The notes beneath the pieces are model-generated. The model was not told the DNA's origin, ran no database searches, and was given only the letters and a program-made list of their open reading frames with translations. From positions 496,001-560,000 of the forward strand of contig NZ_NKFL01000007.1 of the NCBI RefSeq assembly GCF_002223055.1: a stretch of DNA of 64,000 nt, read 5' to 3'. Position 1 is the first letter of the stretch, and every line of letters starts with the position of its first letter. Positions 52,316 through 60,770 of the stretch are shown here, in pieces. A program made the translations under genes and the position numbers. This DNA is from Burkholderia sp. HI2500 (GTDB lineage: Bacteria; Pseudomonadota; Gammaproteobacteria; Burkholderiales; Burkholderiaceae).

Positions 52316-52475
52316 AACGAGGCTCCTTGGCGAAGGGTCGGGACGGGTGATCCGCGAGCCGGGTCGCGGGAGCGGAGCCGGGGAAGGCGTCGGTGCGCGG
52401 ATCGTCGTCCGGTTGCAGGGGGAACCGCTTCGCGGGCTCGGGCCCGTGCCCGTGGCGGTTCGGTGCGCGAGCGGC

Positions 52476-52493
52476 GCGCAAGCCGCGTGCCAG
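52476..52493 (-). promoter_or_regulatory. Sigma54 promoter of the 52315 gene
   Basis: On the minus strand TGGCACG-CGGC-TTGC matches the consensus including the leading T. It lies back to back with the plus-strand core at 52506. Confidence 0.75.
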
Positions 52494-52505
52494 CGGGCCG
52501 GTATC

Positions 52506-52522
52506 AGGCACGGCGCGTGCGT
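52506..52522 (+). promoter_or_regulatory. Sigma54-like promoter of the 52603 gene
   Basis: GGCACG-GCGC-GTGC departs from the consensus at one base of the -12 element. It is about 95 bases before the start codon. Confidence 0.6.
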
Positions 52523-52602
52523 ACGGGGCCGAGGGGGCGCGCGGCGATCATGCGGCGCGTATTTTTTGCATCGCCATCGCAGATAGGTACAAGGAGGCCA
52601 CC

Positions 52603-52845
52603 GTGCAAAATCAACAGGACGCACAGATTCGGGATCCGTATCGCGGGCACGAGATACACGTGTGGGCGCGGCGCAACGACAGCGGCGCGTGGCGCGACGA
52701 GGTGCAGGTGTATGTGGGCGGCAAGCGCATCGAGCTGGTCGTGCCGGCGGCCGATGGCACCGACTGGATGACCGAGAACGAAGCGCTGCTCGCGGGTGTC
52801 GAGCGGGGGCGATATCTGATCGACAAGCGCGTGGACGACGATTGA
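52603..52845 (+). CDS. Small protein, paralogue of the 19366 gene product
   Basis: An 80-residue protein starting at GTG with AAGGAGG six bases upstream. From residue 14 on it shares HEI-V--RN-(S/N)GAW---V and W-T--EAL--G---GR--I with the 72-residue protein at 19366-19584. The alternating hydrophobic pattern suggests a small beta-sandwich or barrel. It is divergent from the sigma54-driven 52315 gene. Function unknown. Confidence 0.7.
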   Translation: MQNQQDAQIRDPYRGHEIHVWARRNDSGAWRDEVQVYVGGKRIELVVPAADGTDWMTENEALLAGVERGRYLIDKRVDDD

Positions 52846-52954
52846 GCCGCGCGGCGGCCACGTGCCGATACGGCGGGGGTGCGGCCGGTGGTCGTGCGCG
52901 ACCTGACGAAACCGACGACGATCCGGCGAAGGTGCCGTCGGCGAAGCAGGCGTC

Positions 52955-53629
52955 TCAGGGTCGCGCGGCAATCTCGTCGAGATGCCACAGCAGATCCGCC
53001 GGATCGTCGTACACGCGCAGCGCGCCCGCGCGTTCGAGTTCGTCGCTGCCGTAGCCACCCGACAGCAACCCGACGCCGAGCGAGCGGCAGCGGGCGGCGG
53101 CGAGCATGTCCCAGATGCTGTCGCCGACCACGACCGTGTGTTCGATCGGCACGTTCAGTTGCGCGGCAGCCGTCAGGAACAGGTCGGGGTCGGGCTTCGC
53201 GTACTTGACCTGGTCGCGCGTCACCACCACCTGCTTCGCCGGATCGACGCCGAGCGCCTCCAGATTGATGGCGGCCGTCTCCATCCGCCCGCTGGTCGCG
53301 ATCGCCCAGCGAATGCCCGCCGACGACAGCGCGGCCAGCAGTTCGCGCGCACCCGGCAGCGGCCGGACCTGCGCGCGCAGCCGCTGGTACGCGGCCGCAT
53401 GGAGGCGCGCCAACCGCTCGACGCGCTCGGCGTCGAGGTCGCCCGACGTCTCGCGTAGCAGCTGATTCAGGAACAGGCCGCCGCTCATGCCGATCTTGCG
53501 GTGGATGCGCCACACCGACAGTTCGATGCCTTCGGTATCGAGCGCTTCCTTCCACGCGAGCACGTGCTGGTAGACGCTGTCGACGAGCGTGCCGTCGAGA
53601 TCGAACAGAAAAGACGTTTCAATGCGCAT
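52955..53629 (-). CDS. HAD-superfamily phosphatase
   Basis: A 224-residue Cof/beta-phosphoglucomutase-like HAD hydrolase. All four motifs are visible: FLFDLDGTLVDS (nucleophile Asp), ATSG, a Lys in KYAKPDPDLF, and VVGDSIWDM. The cap is helical (type C1). AGGAGG precedes the ATG. The subgroup includes phosphoglycolate and sugar-phosphate phosphatases; which substrate is used cannot be decided. Its proximity to the glucan operon might suggest a sugar phosphate. Confidence 0.85.
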   Translation of the reverse strand: MRIETSFLFDLDGTLVDSVYQHVLAWKEALDTEGIELSVWRIHRKIGMSGGLFLNQLLRETSGDLDAERVERLARLHAAAYQRLRAQVRPLPGARELLAALSSAGIRWAIATSGRMETAAINLEALGVDPAKQVVVTRDQVKYAKPDPDLFLTAAAQLNVPIEHTVVVGDSIWDMLAAARCRSLGVGLLSGGYGSDELERAGALRVYDDPADLLWHLDEIAARP

Positions 53630-53843
53630 GTGTACCTCCTGACTCGAAAGGGGTCGAGCGAACGGGTCGTGAGAAGCGTGTGGGCACATTATCGGCGCAC
53701 GGCCGTGTCATGACCATGTCCCGCGGCCCACCGACGCCCCCCCGCGCCGCGCCGTGTCATGTGCCGCTGGTACAATCGCGGCGATCGCCGGGCCGGGTTC
53801 TCCGCGCCGCGCGCCCCCAACCCTCGTCTCGCCGATTCCAGGT

Positions 53844-55028
53844 ATGGCTACACCGGACGCCGTCAGTTCCAAGCACTCGTGGTGGGGTGTCCTGACCCTG
53901 GCACTCACCGCCTTCATCTTCAATACCACCGAATTCGTGCCCGTCGCGCTGCTCAGCGCGATCGGCGACAGCCTGCACATGCAGCCGACCGACGTCGGCC
54001 TGATGCTGACGATCTACGCGTGGGCCGTGGCCGTCGTGTCGCTGCCGCTGACGCTCGCCACGCGCCACGTCGAGCGTCGCAAGCTGCTCACGTGGGCGTT
54101 GCTGGGGTTCATCGCTAGCCACGTCGTGACCGGCGTCGCGTGGAATTTCGCGGTGCTGATGGTTGGCCGGCTGGGCATCGCGTGCGCGCATGCGGTGTTC
54201 TGGTCGATTTCCGTGCCGCTGGCCGTGCGGCTCGCGCCGAGCGACCGGAAAAGCCGCGCGCTCAGCCTGCTGGCGATGGGCACGGCGATCGCGATGGTGG
54301 CCGGCATTCCGCTCGGGCGCGTGGTCGGCGAGACGTTCGGCTGGCGCGTCACGTTCCTGATCATCGCCGGCGCGGCGGGCGTCGCGTTGCTGCTGCTGCG
54401 CGCGACGTTGCCGGTCTTGCCGAGCGAGGGCGCCGGGTCGCTCAGCAGCATCGGCGTGTTCCTGCGCAAGCCCGCGCTGGTGGCGCTGTACGCGATCACC
54501 GTGCTCGTCGTGTCCGCGCATTTCACGTCGTACACGTACATCGAGCCTTTCGTCCAAAGCGTGAACCACGCGAGCAGCAGCCGGATCACCTATGTGCTGA
54601 TCCTGTTCGGCGTCGCCGGCATACCGGCCGCGATCTGCTTCAACCGCCTCTATCCGCACCGGCCGGACGACTTCCTGCTCGGGTCGATCGTCGCGCTGGC
54701 GGGATGCCTGCTGATCCTGTTCCCGTGCGCGCTGAACATCGTCACGCTGTCCGTGCATACGCTGGTCTGGGGCGGGGCGATCGTCTGCTTCGGGCTGGCG
54801 ATGCAGGCATGGGTGCTGAAGCTGGCGCCGGAGGGAACCGACCTCGCGGTGTCGATCTTCTCCGGGCTGTACAACGTCGGCATTGGCGCGGGCGCGCTGA
54901 TCGGCAACCATATCGCCGGCGACTTCGGGCTGCCGTGGGTCGGCACGTTCGGCGGCGTGGTCGGCGCTGTGGCGGTCGGGATCGCGTGGCTGGCGCTGCG
55001 GCTGCACGCGAGGCAGGCGGTGGCCTAG
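53844..55028 (+). CDS. MFS sugar/drug exporter, SotB-like
   Basis: A 394-residue major facilitator with 12 predicted helices. The N-terminus (LTLALTAFIFNTTEFVPVALLSAIG) and the RHVERRKLL loop between helices 2 and 3 place it in the DHA1 AraJ/SotB group, which exports arabinose, IPTG and some drugs. The chosen ATG gives the usual short cytoplasmic N-terminus. It is divergent from the HAD gene and convergent with the SDR gene. Substrate unknown. Confidence 0.85.
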   Translation: MATPDAVSSKHSWWGVLTLALTAFIFNTTEFVPVALLSAIGDSLHMQPTDVGLMLTIYAWAVAVVSLPLTLATRHVERRKLLTWALLGFIASHVVTGVAWNFAVLMVGRLGIACAHAVFWSISVPLAVRLAPSDRKSRALSLLAMGTAIAMVAGIPLGRVVGETFGWRVTFLIIAGAAGVALLLLRATLPVLPSEGAGSLSSIGVFLRKPALVALYAITVLVVSAHFTSYTYIEPFVQSVNHASSSRITYVLILFGVAGIPAAICFNRLYPHRPDDFLLGSIVALAGCLLILFPCALNIVTLSVHTLVWGGAIVCFGLAMQAWVLKLAPEGTDLAVSIFSGLYNVGIGAGALIGNHIAGDFGLPWVGTFGGVVGAVAVGIAWLALRLHARQAVA

Positions 55029-55079
55029 GGCCTGTTCACGCTAATAACGGGCTTGCGGACGTGGCTCGCGCGTTGCCCG

Positions 55080-55856
55080 TCATGCCACCGAGTAGCCGCC
55101 GTCGGCCACGAGCGCATGCCCTGACACGTAGCTGGAATCGTCCGACGCGAGGAACGCGACGATCGTCGCCATCTCCTCGGCGGAGCCCCAGCGTCCTGCC
55201 GGTGTCGATGCGGCGAATGCCTGTTGCGCCTCTTCCGACGGCCAGATGCCGCGATGATGGAACGGCGTTTCGATCAGCCCCGGGCACAGTGCGTTCACGC
55301 GCACGCCGCGTTTGAACCATTCGATCGACGCGGTCTTCGTCATCCCGATCACCGCGTGCTTGCTCGCGATATAGACCGATGCATTCTCGAAGCCGATCAG
55401 CCCGCCCATCGACGCGTTGTTGATGATGCTGCCCGACCCCTGCCGCAGCATGATTTCAGCGGCGTACTTCATCGAGTTGAACACGCCGCGCACGTTCGGT
55501 TCGAACACCCTGTCGAACCGCTCGGCATCCTGCTCGAGCAGCGGCGCGAACACGCCTTCCGTGCCGGCGTTGTTGAACGCGATGTCGAGGCGTCCGTAGG
55601 TTTCTACTGCGAAATTGAACAGCTTGCGCAGATCGTCTTCGTTCGCGACATCCGCGACGAAGGTCTTCGCTTCGCCGCCGGCGGTCACGATTTCGTCGAC
55701 CAGTCGATCGAGCTCGGGTTTGCGCCGCGCGGAGACGACGACCTTGGCGCCGCGCCGCGCGAGTTCGATCGCGGACGCGCGGCCGATGCCGGAGCTGGCG
55801 CCCGTCACCAGGGCGATGCGGCTGTCGAGTTGGGTCGGTTTCGTGCTTGCGTTCAT
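55080..55856 (-). CDS. Short-chain dehydrogenase/reductase
   Basis: A 258-residue classical SDR. It shows the NAD(P) motif TGASSGIG, the structural NNAG, the catalytic Ser in NNASMGG and the catalytic YIASK, then PGLIETPF. An Arg after the glycine motif region (SARRKPEL) suggests NADP preference. GGAG nine bases upstream supports the start. It is divergent from a LysR gene with a perfect palindrome between them, so that regulator probably controls it. Substrate unknown. Confidence 0.88.
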   Translation of the reverse strand: MNASTKPTQLDSRIALVTGASSGIGRASAIELARRGAKVVVSARRKPELDRLVDEIVTAGGEAKTFVADVANEDDLRKLFNFAVETYGRLDIAFNNAGTEGVFAPLLEQDAERFDRVFEPNVRGVFNSMKYAAEIMLRQGSGSIINNASMGGLIGFENASVYIASKHAVIGMTKTASIEWFKRGVRVNALCPGLIETPFHHRGIWPSEEAQQAFAASTPAGRWGSAEEMATIVAFLASDDSSYVSGHALVADGGYSVA

Positions 55857-55984
55857 GATGAGATTCTCCAGAGTGAGGGATGAAAGCGGCGCATGGGGCT
55901 GAGTTGAATCGGTTGAGATGCACGCTTGATGGGCATTGTGGTCGCTCGCCGATCGTAAAAAAATGGAACAATGGCGCATTCAGA

Positions 55985-56001
55985 ATTCCCGTTTCGGGAA
56001 T
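55985..56001. promoter_or_regulatory. Perfect T-N11-A palindrome, LysR operator candidate
   Basis: ATTCCCG-TTT-CGGGAAT is a perfect 7-base-arm inverted repeat containing the LysR T-N11-A pattern, 40 bases before the LysR start and 130 bases before the SDR start. Confidence 0.6.
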
Positions 56002-56040
56002 GAAAAGCGCTGCCGCATGCGCGTGCCACGAGGGTTCTCC

Positions 56041-56943
56041 ATGCTCAACCGACTCGACATCCTGAAGATCTTTTCCGCGGCCGCCGCGGCGCCCACGTTC
56101 CGCGAGGCGGCGGCGCGCCTCGGCGTGTCGCCGCAAGTCGTGACGCGCGCGGTGCGCGAACTGGAGGAGATGCTCGGCGAAACGCTGTTTCACCGGACGA
56201 CGCGGAGCATCCGGATCACCGCGTTCGGCCAGTCGTTCGCCCGCGACGCGCAGACGGCGCTGGCGGCCGTCGACGGGCTGTTCGGCCCCGCGACCGGCCA
56301 GGCCGACGAGCCGGTGGGCGTCGTGCGGATCACGGCGCCGTCGGGCATGGGGCGTCGTTACGTGCAGCCGATCCTGAGCGATCTCATGCAGCGGTATCCG
56401 GGGCTCGTGCCCGACTTGCGGCTGTCGGACGTGCCTTCGCCGGTGGTCGACGAGCAGATCGACATCGGCGTGCGCGTCGGGGCGATCGGCGATAACCGCT
56501 TCGTCGCGCGCATGGTCGGGCCGTTGCCGATGTGGATCGTCGGCGCGCCGTCGCTGATCAGGCGGCTGGGTGAGCCCAGGAACCGCAAGGAACTCGAATC
56601 GATGCCGGTCACGTGCCTGATCGATCGCGCGAGCGGCCGCGCGTGGCCGTGGATGTTTCGGGGGGAGCACCAGTTCGTCCCGTCGTCGCCGGCGTATCTG
56701 ACCGACGATACCGAGGTGGAGATCGAGGCCATCTGTGCGGGGGTGGGGCTGGGGCAGTGCTCGGAATACCTCGTCCGGCCGTACGTCGACAACGGGCGCC
56801 TCGTGCGGCTGCTGCCCGGCCTCGAACCCGAGCCGTGGAAGCTGCACGTCTATCGGCCGCGGCGCGGGCCGATGCCCCGGCGCATCCGGGTCGTGTACGA
56901 CGAACTGGTGGCGAAGCTCGCGGACGCGACATGGCGAGGGTAG
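56041..56943 (+). CDS. LysR-type transcriptional regulator
   Basis: A 300-residue LysR protein of the large group of SDR/oxidoreductase-linked regulators, with the HTH in the first 60 residues (FREAAARLGVSPQVVTRAVRELEEMLG) and effector domain from about 90. The start follows GAGGG; upstream in-frame ATGs extend over the operator palindrome and are unlikely. It should repress or activate the divergent SDR gene and itself. Confidence 0.9.
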   Translation: MLNRLDILKIFSAAAAAPTFREAAARLGVSPQVVTRAVRELEEMLGETLFHRTTRSIRITAFGQSFARDAQTALAAVDGLFGPATGQADEPVGVVRITAPSGMGRRYVQPILSDLMQRYPGLVPDLRLSDVPSPVVDEQIDIGVRVGAIGDNRFVARMVGPLPMWIVGAPSLIRRLGEPRNRKELESMPVTCLIDRASGRAWPWMFRGEHQFVPSSPAYLTDDTEVEIEAICAGVGLGQCSEYLVRPYVDNGRLVRLLPGLEPEPWKLHVYRPRRGPMPRRIRVVYDELVAKLADATWRG

Positions 56944-57184
56944 GCAGTGCGGCCGGGCTACGGATCGCGTTGGCGTGAAGCGGTGTCAACCACCACTCGA
57001 CGACGTCGGCGCACCGGCGAAACGGTAACGTGCGAGTAACGTGCATCGCGCGCGGCCATCCGGCCCGGCGTGGTCGCGCCATTCGCCGTTCACCGCCATG
57101 CATGAGGCAAGCCGACATATTGCGGCATCATCATGGAGCCGACGCACCGGCACCCGGTGCCCGATATTCGACAGGAGACTGTGC

Positions 57185-57622
57185 ATGCCGATACCCCGGA
57201 TTGAAACCCGCGACGCGATGGGCGACCCCGATGTGGTCTATCTCAACCCGGATCACGTGCTGTGGATGTCGCAGCCGACCGCTGCGCAGCGGCGCCCGGG
57301 CGGCACGGCCATTCGCGTGGACGACCGCGTGAAGGGCGGTTCGTTGCTGATGGCCGACAATCCGCCCGCCGCGCGACTGCTGCAGGATCTCGGGCCGTTC
57401 GTGACGGTAACGCTGGCGAACCCGTCGTCCGACTATCCGGACGGTCTCGTCCATGTGCGTGCGCAGGCGATCGTCAAGATCGCGACGGACGACCACGACA
57501 AGCCGCTCGCCGAGCGCACGCTCGGCTGGGTGCACGTCAAGGATGGCTCCGCGTTCAAGGTCCGGGATTACGCCGGCGTGGCCGCGCAATGGCAGGCGTC
57601 GGTGGGGGCTGCCGGCCTTTGA
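57185..57622 (+). CDS. Hypothetical protein
   Basis: A 145-residue soluble protein (MPIPRIETRDAMGDPDVVYLNPDHVLWM...) with AGGAG seven bases upstream. It contains a segment of strands (GSLLMADNPPAARLLQDLGPFVTVTLANPS) and no membrane or signal segment. Nothing nearby indicates its role. Confidence 0.65.
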   Translation: MPIPRIETRDAMGDPDVVYLNPDHVLWMSQPTAAQRRPGGTAIRVDDRVKGGSLLMADNPPAARLLQDLGPFVTVTLANPSSDYPDGLVHVRAQAIVKIATDDHDKPLAERTLGWVHVKDGSAFKVRDYAGVAAQWQASVGAAGL

Positions 57623-57908
57623 CCGGGCCTTCGCGTTGGCGCCATGACGCAGTGGCCCGGCCGTTGTTCCCTCGGGAAAACGGCCGTTTTGCCTCGTGCG
57701 CCCTGGCGAACCGCTCAGGTGTCGGAGCGCCGCGCGAACCATGAGCCCGCTCGGCGCCGCAGTCGATACGCGATCCGCATTGCACCGATCCCCCGAGTAA
57801 CATGGCGCATCGCGACGCACCCATGCCCGTGCGGGCCTTCGCCGCGACACCCCCGTCGAAGCGCTCGATGCAGGTGTTCTCCACCGGCTTGCCGAGGAAC
57901 CGTCCGTC

Positions 57909-58622
57909 ATGAACCTTTCCGCGTCCGATATCACACCGGAGGAACTCCGGCTGTTCGGCGACACCGTCGCCCGCCTGGAAGAACTGGGGCCGGTCGTCGA
58001 CGTGAGGACGGTCGTGCTGCCCGCGATCACGCAGCTGCTCCGCGCCGATTTCGCCGCGTCGTTCGATTGCGACGAACACACCGGCCTGTGGCGCAACGGC
58101 TTCTCGTACAACCTCGATCCGTTGCAGATCGCGCGGTACGAAGCGTGGTTCCAGCATATCGATCCGGTCACGCCGCCACTGCGCGCGCGCCGCGTGGCGA
58201 CCTGCGTCGACGAGGTGGTGAGCCGGCGCGAGCTGGAGCAGACCGAGTTCTACACCGATTTCCTGTGTCGCGACGGCATGCACCACGGCATCAACGTCTA
58301 TGCGTTCGACGGCGCGACCCACGTCGGCGACCTGCGCATCTGGCGGGCGCAAGGGCGGCCCGATTTCACCGAACGCGACAAGCTGCTGCTGAACGGCATC
58401 GAGCCGTTTTTCCGGCGCGCGCTGCTGCGGCGGCGCCATGCGTGCGCGGGGCTGACCGAGCGCGAGAGCGACGTCGCGCGGCTGGTTGCCGCCGGTTATA
58501 CCGACAAGGACGTCGCGCGCACGCTCGGCATCGGGGTGCCGACGGTCCGCACGCACCTGCGGCGCGTGATGGCGAAGAAGGGCGTCGCCAACCGCGCGAG
58601 CGTGGCGGCCGCGCTGGCGTAA
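57909..58622 (+). CDS. LuxR-family transcriptional regulator
   Basis: A 237-residue protein with a C-terminal LuxR/GerE HTH (LTERESDVARLVAAGYTDKDVARTLGIGV, about 178-237). The N-terminal 170 residues look like a GAF/PAS-type sensor rather than an acyl-homoserine-lactone domain: the Trp/Tyr/Asp pattern of the autoinducer pocket is not evident. It precedes the amidase gene by 105 bases in the same direction and may regulate it. Confidence 0.85.
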   Translation: MNLSASDITPEELRLFGDTVARLEELGPVVDVRTVVLPAITQLLRADFAASFDCDEHTGLWRNGFSYNLDPLQIARYEAWFQHIDPVTPPLRARRVATCVDEVVSRRELEQTEFYTDFLCRDGMHHGINVYAFDGATHVGDLRIWRAQGRPDFTERDKLLLNGIEPFFRRALLRRRHACAGLTERESDVARLVAAGYTDKDVARTLGIGVPTVRTHLRRVMAKKGVANRASVAAALA

Positions 58623-58727
58623 CGGCGGGTTGCATGGCCGTCGGCCGGGGTCATCCATTGTGATGATGGGCGTCAAAATCGGCGCGCCCTACCTTGTGAC
58701 GATCCCCCGTGACGAGGAACGACGACG

Positions 58728-60206
58728 ATGCCCACCCTGGGAACCCTGACGCTCACCGAAGCCCGGCACGCGATCCTGCGCCGTGAGTTTTCCTGCGTCG
58801 AATACGCTTACGCCATGATCGAGCGGCACGCACGCTGGCGCTACCTGAACGGCTTTACGTGCGTCGACGATGCGCGGCTGCTCGCCGAAGCGGCCCGCTG
58901 CGACCGCGACCTCGCGACGTCGTCCACCCCGCACGCGCTGCTGGGCCTGCCGATCGCGATCAAGGACAACATCGACACCGCGTGCCTGCCGACCGGCAAC
59001 GGCACGCTGGCGCTGCACAACCGCGTGCCGCCGCAGCATGCGCCGGTCGTCGCGCGGCTGCTCGCGCAAGGGGCGCTGATCGCGGGCAAGGCCAACCTGC
59101 ACGAGCTGGCGTTCGGCGTGTCGGGCAACAACCGTGTGACGGGCGCGGTACGCAACCCGTACGATTTCAACCGGATTCCGGGCGGCAGCAGCAGCGGCTC
59201 GGGCGCGCTGGTCGGCGCGGGCGTGGTGCCCGCCGCGCTCGGGACGGACACCGGCGGCTCGGTCCGGATTCCGGCTGCGCTGTGCGGTGCCGTCGGCCTT
59301 CGCCCGACGGTGGGGCGCTACCCGTCGGGCGGCGTGGCGCCGATTTCGCGCACGCGCGACACCGTCGGCCCGATCGCGCGGTCGGTCGAGGACATCGCGC
59401 TGCTCGACGCGATTCTGTCCGGCACCGGCGCCCACGCGCCGATGTCGCTGCCGACCCGTGGCACGACACGCTCCGTGCGCCTGGCGGTCCCGCGCACGAC
59501 GTTCTGGCGCGGCCTCGCTCAAGATGTCGAAAGGGTGGCGAATGCCGCGGTGGCGAAACTGGCTCAGGCGGGATTCGAGTGTGTCGATATCGACCTGAAC
59601 GACTATCCGGGGTTCTTCGACGATGAGCCGGCCATCATCGCGATGTACGAATTCCGGTCATCGATGCACGCGTATCTGGTCGAGAACGGCTACGACCTGT
59701 CGGTCGACGACATCGTCGCGAACGTGGGGAGCCCGGACGTCGCGAAGATCGCCCGCCATATCACCGGCCCCGACGGGATCGGCGAAGCGGCGTACCGCAC
59801 CGCGCTCGACCGGCGTACGCGGTCGCGTGCCGCGTATCGGCAGTGCCTCGCCGACAGCGGCGCCGACGCGCTGGTGTTTCCGACCACGATCGCCACCGCG
59901 TGCCCGATCCCGGCGGGCGACGTGATGATGCTCAACGGCGAGCCTGCGTCGGTGTTCTCGACCTACATCCGGAATACCGAGCCGGGCAGCAATGCCGGCG
60001 TACCGGGCATGACCGTCCCGGCCGGCCTGACGGCGGCCGGGCTGCCGGTCGGCCTCGCACTGGATGGGGCGGCCGGCACCGATCGCGAACTCATCGCGGT
60101 CGCGCTGGAGGTCGAGCGGGTGCTCGGGCGGCTGCCGGAGCCGAATGATGGATTCGGGGTGGAGGGCAGGTTGGGTGGGTACGCGGGTGTCGATGGGGAG
60201 TCGTGA
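58728..60206 (+). CDS. Amidase-signature hydrolase
   Basis: A 492-residue amidase-signature enzyme with the Ser-cisSer-Lys triad: Lys in IAIKDNID, cis-Ser in GGSSSGSGALV and the nucleophile Ser in GTDTGGSVRIPAA. Length fits GatA, indoleacetamide hydrolase or AtzE-type amidases. No gatB or gatC is nearby, so it is not the tRNA amidotransferase. It could hydrolyse an aromatic or ureido amide; the adjacent aromatic pathway hints at an aryl amide but proves nothing. Confidence 0.85.
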   Translation: MPTLGTLTLTEARHAILRREFSCVEYAYAMIERHARWRYLNGFTCVDDARLLAEAARCDRDLATSSTPHALLGLPIAIKDNIDTACLPTGNGTLALHNRVPPQHAPVVARLLAQGALIAGKANLHELAFGVSGNNRVTGAVRNPYDFNRIPGGSSSGSGALVGAGVVPAALGTDTGGSVRIPAALCGAVGLRPTVGRYPSGGVAPISRTRDTVGPIARSVEDIALLDAILSGTGAHAPMSLPTRGTTRSVRLAVPRTTFWRGLAQDVERVANAAVAKLAQAGFECVDIDLNDYPGFFDDEPAIIAMYEFRSSMHAYLVENGYDLSVDDIVANVGSPDVAKIARHITGPDGIGEAAYRTALDRRTRSRAAYRQCLADSGADALVFPTTIATACPIPAGDVMMLNGEPASVFSTYIRNTEPGSNAGVPGMTVPAGLTAAGLPVGLALDGAAGTDRELIAVALEVERVLGRLPEPNDGFGVEGRLGGYAGVDGES

Positions 60207-60489
60207 TGCGGTGCCGCCGCGCCCCGGGGGCGGTGCGGCGGTTGAATTGCCGGAGCCGGTGACGCTCGCCACGAAGCCGGCCGGCATACGCATGAGGTGA
60301 CCTGCGGTGACGCCGGGCCCTTCGCGCACCCAACCCGATGCGCAAGCATCGCTGACGTGAATCCCGCCGGCGCCGCAGCGTCTTGACCCGACAACCGCTC
60401 GAACCAACGCACGCGAAGCCGGCCGCCAACCGCATATACCGAGAAACTCGCCCACGAGCTCCGGGCGAGGCATCAGGAAAACCCTGACA

Positions 60490-60514
60490 GCGGGCCGCCG
60501 AGGCCGCTTTTTTG
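60490..60514 (+). terminator. Candidate intrinsic terminator after the amidase gene
   Basis: AGCGGGCC and GGCCGCT pair with one bulged G around a 5-base loop, followed directly by six T. It is 280 bases past the amidase stop and isolates the cat promoter from upstream reading. Confidence 0.55.
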
Positions 60515-60663
60515 CGTCGCCGCGCCCATGGCGGCCGATGCCTTTCGCGTCTCCGGCCGTCCGCATCCCGGTTGACCGCTCCTCTCGATCCAGCGCGGCT
60601 CCCCGGCCATATTGCCTGTCATTGAGGGTATGGTGGCAAGCTAAATCAACCGAATATCCGCGA

Positions 60664-60690
60664 ATTTCAATACCTGTCAGGTATTGAAAT
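60664..60690. promoter_or_regulatory. Perfect 27-bp palindrome with BenM/CatM-type ATAC-N7-GTAT core
   Basis: Thirteen-base arms around a single central base, including ATAC-CTGTCAG-GTAT, which is the consensus reported for BenM and CatM sites in Acinetobacter. A degenerate second site with an intact GTAT half (60703-60706) follows exactly 22 bases on, overlapping the probable -35. GGGTATGGTGG at 60626-60636 also recalls the CatR site of Pseudomonas. Confidence 0.7.
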
Positions 60691-60705
60691 GACCGCCTAA
60701 AAGTA

Positions 60706-60736
60706 TTGGACGCTCGATCTGGCCGAGACGTATAAA
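60706..60736 (+). promoter_or_regulatory. Probable catB promoter
   Basis: TTGGAC and TATAAA are separated by 19 bases, a long spacer typical of activator-dependent promoters. The activator's second half-site abuts the -35. The start codon is 35 bases past the -10. Confidence 0.5.
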
Positions 60737-60770
60737 TCGCCTCAAGAACATCACCCACACGGCGTGCCCC

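Larger units (their letters stand above)
60207..60770. other. Intergenic region before the cat/ben genes
   Basis: No gene is supported. It contains a terminator-like hairpin in the middle and the catB control region at its right end. Confidence 0.65.

Noticed and set aside
57677..57690. AAAACGGCCGTTTT palindrome after the 57185 gene, considered as a terminator
   Set aside because: It has no loop and only four T, so a stable terminator hairpin is unlikely.
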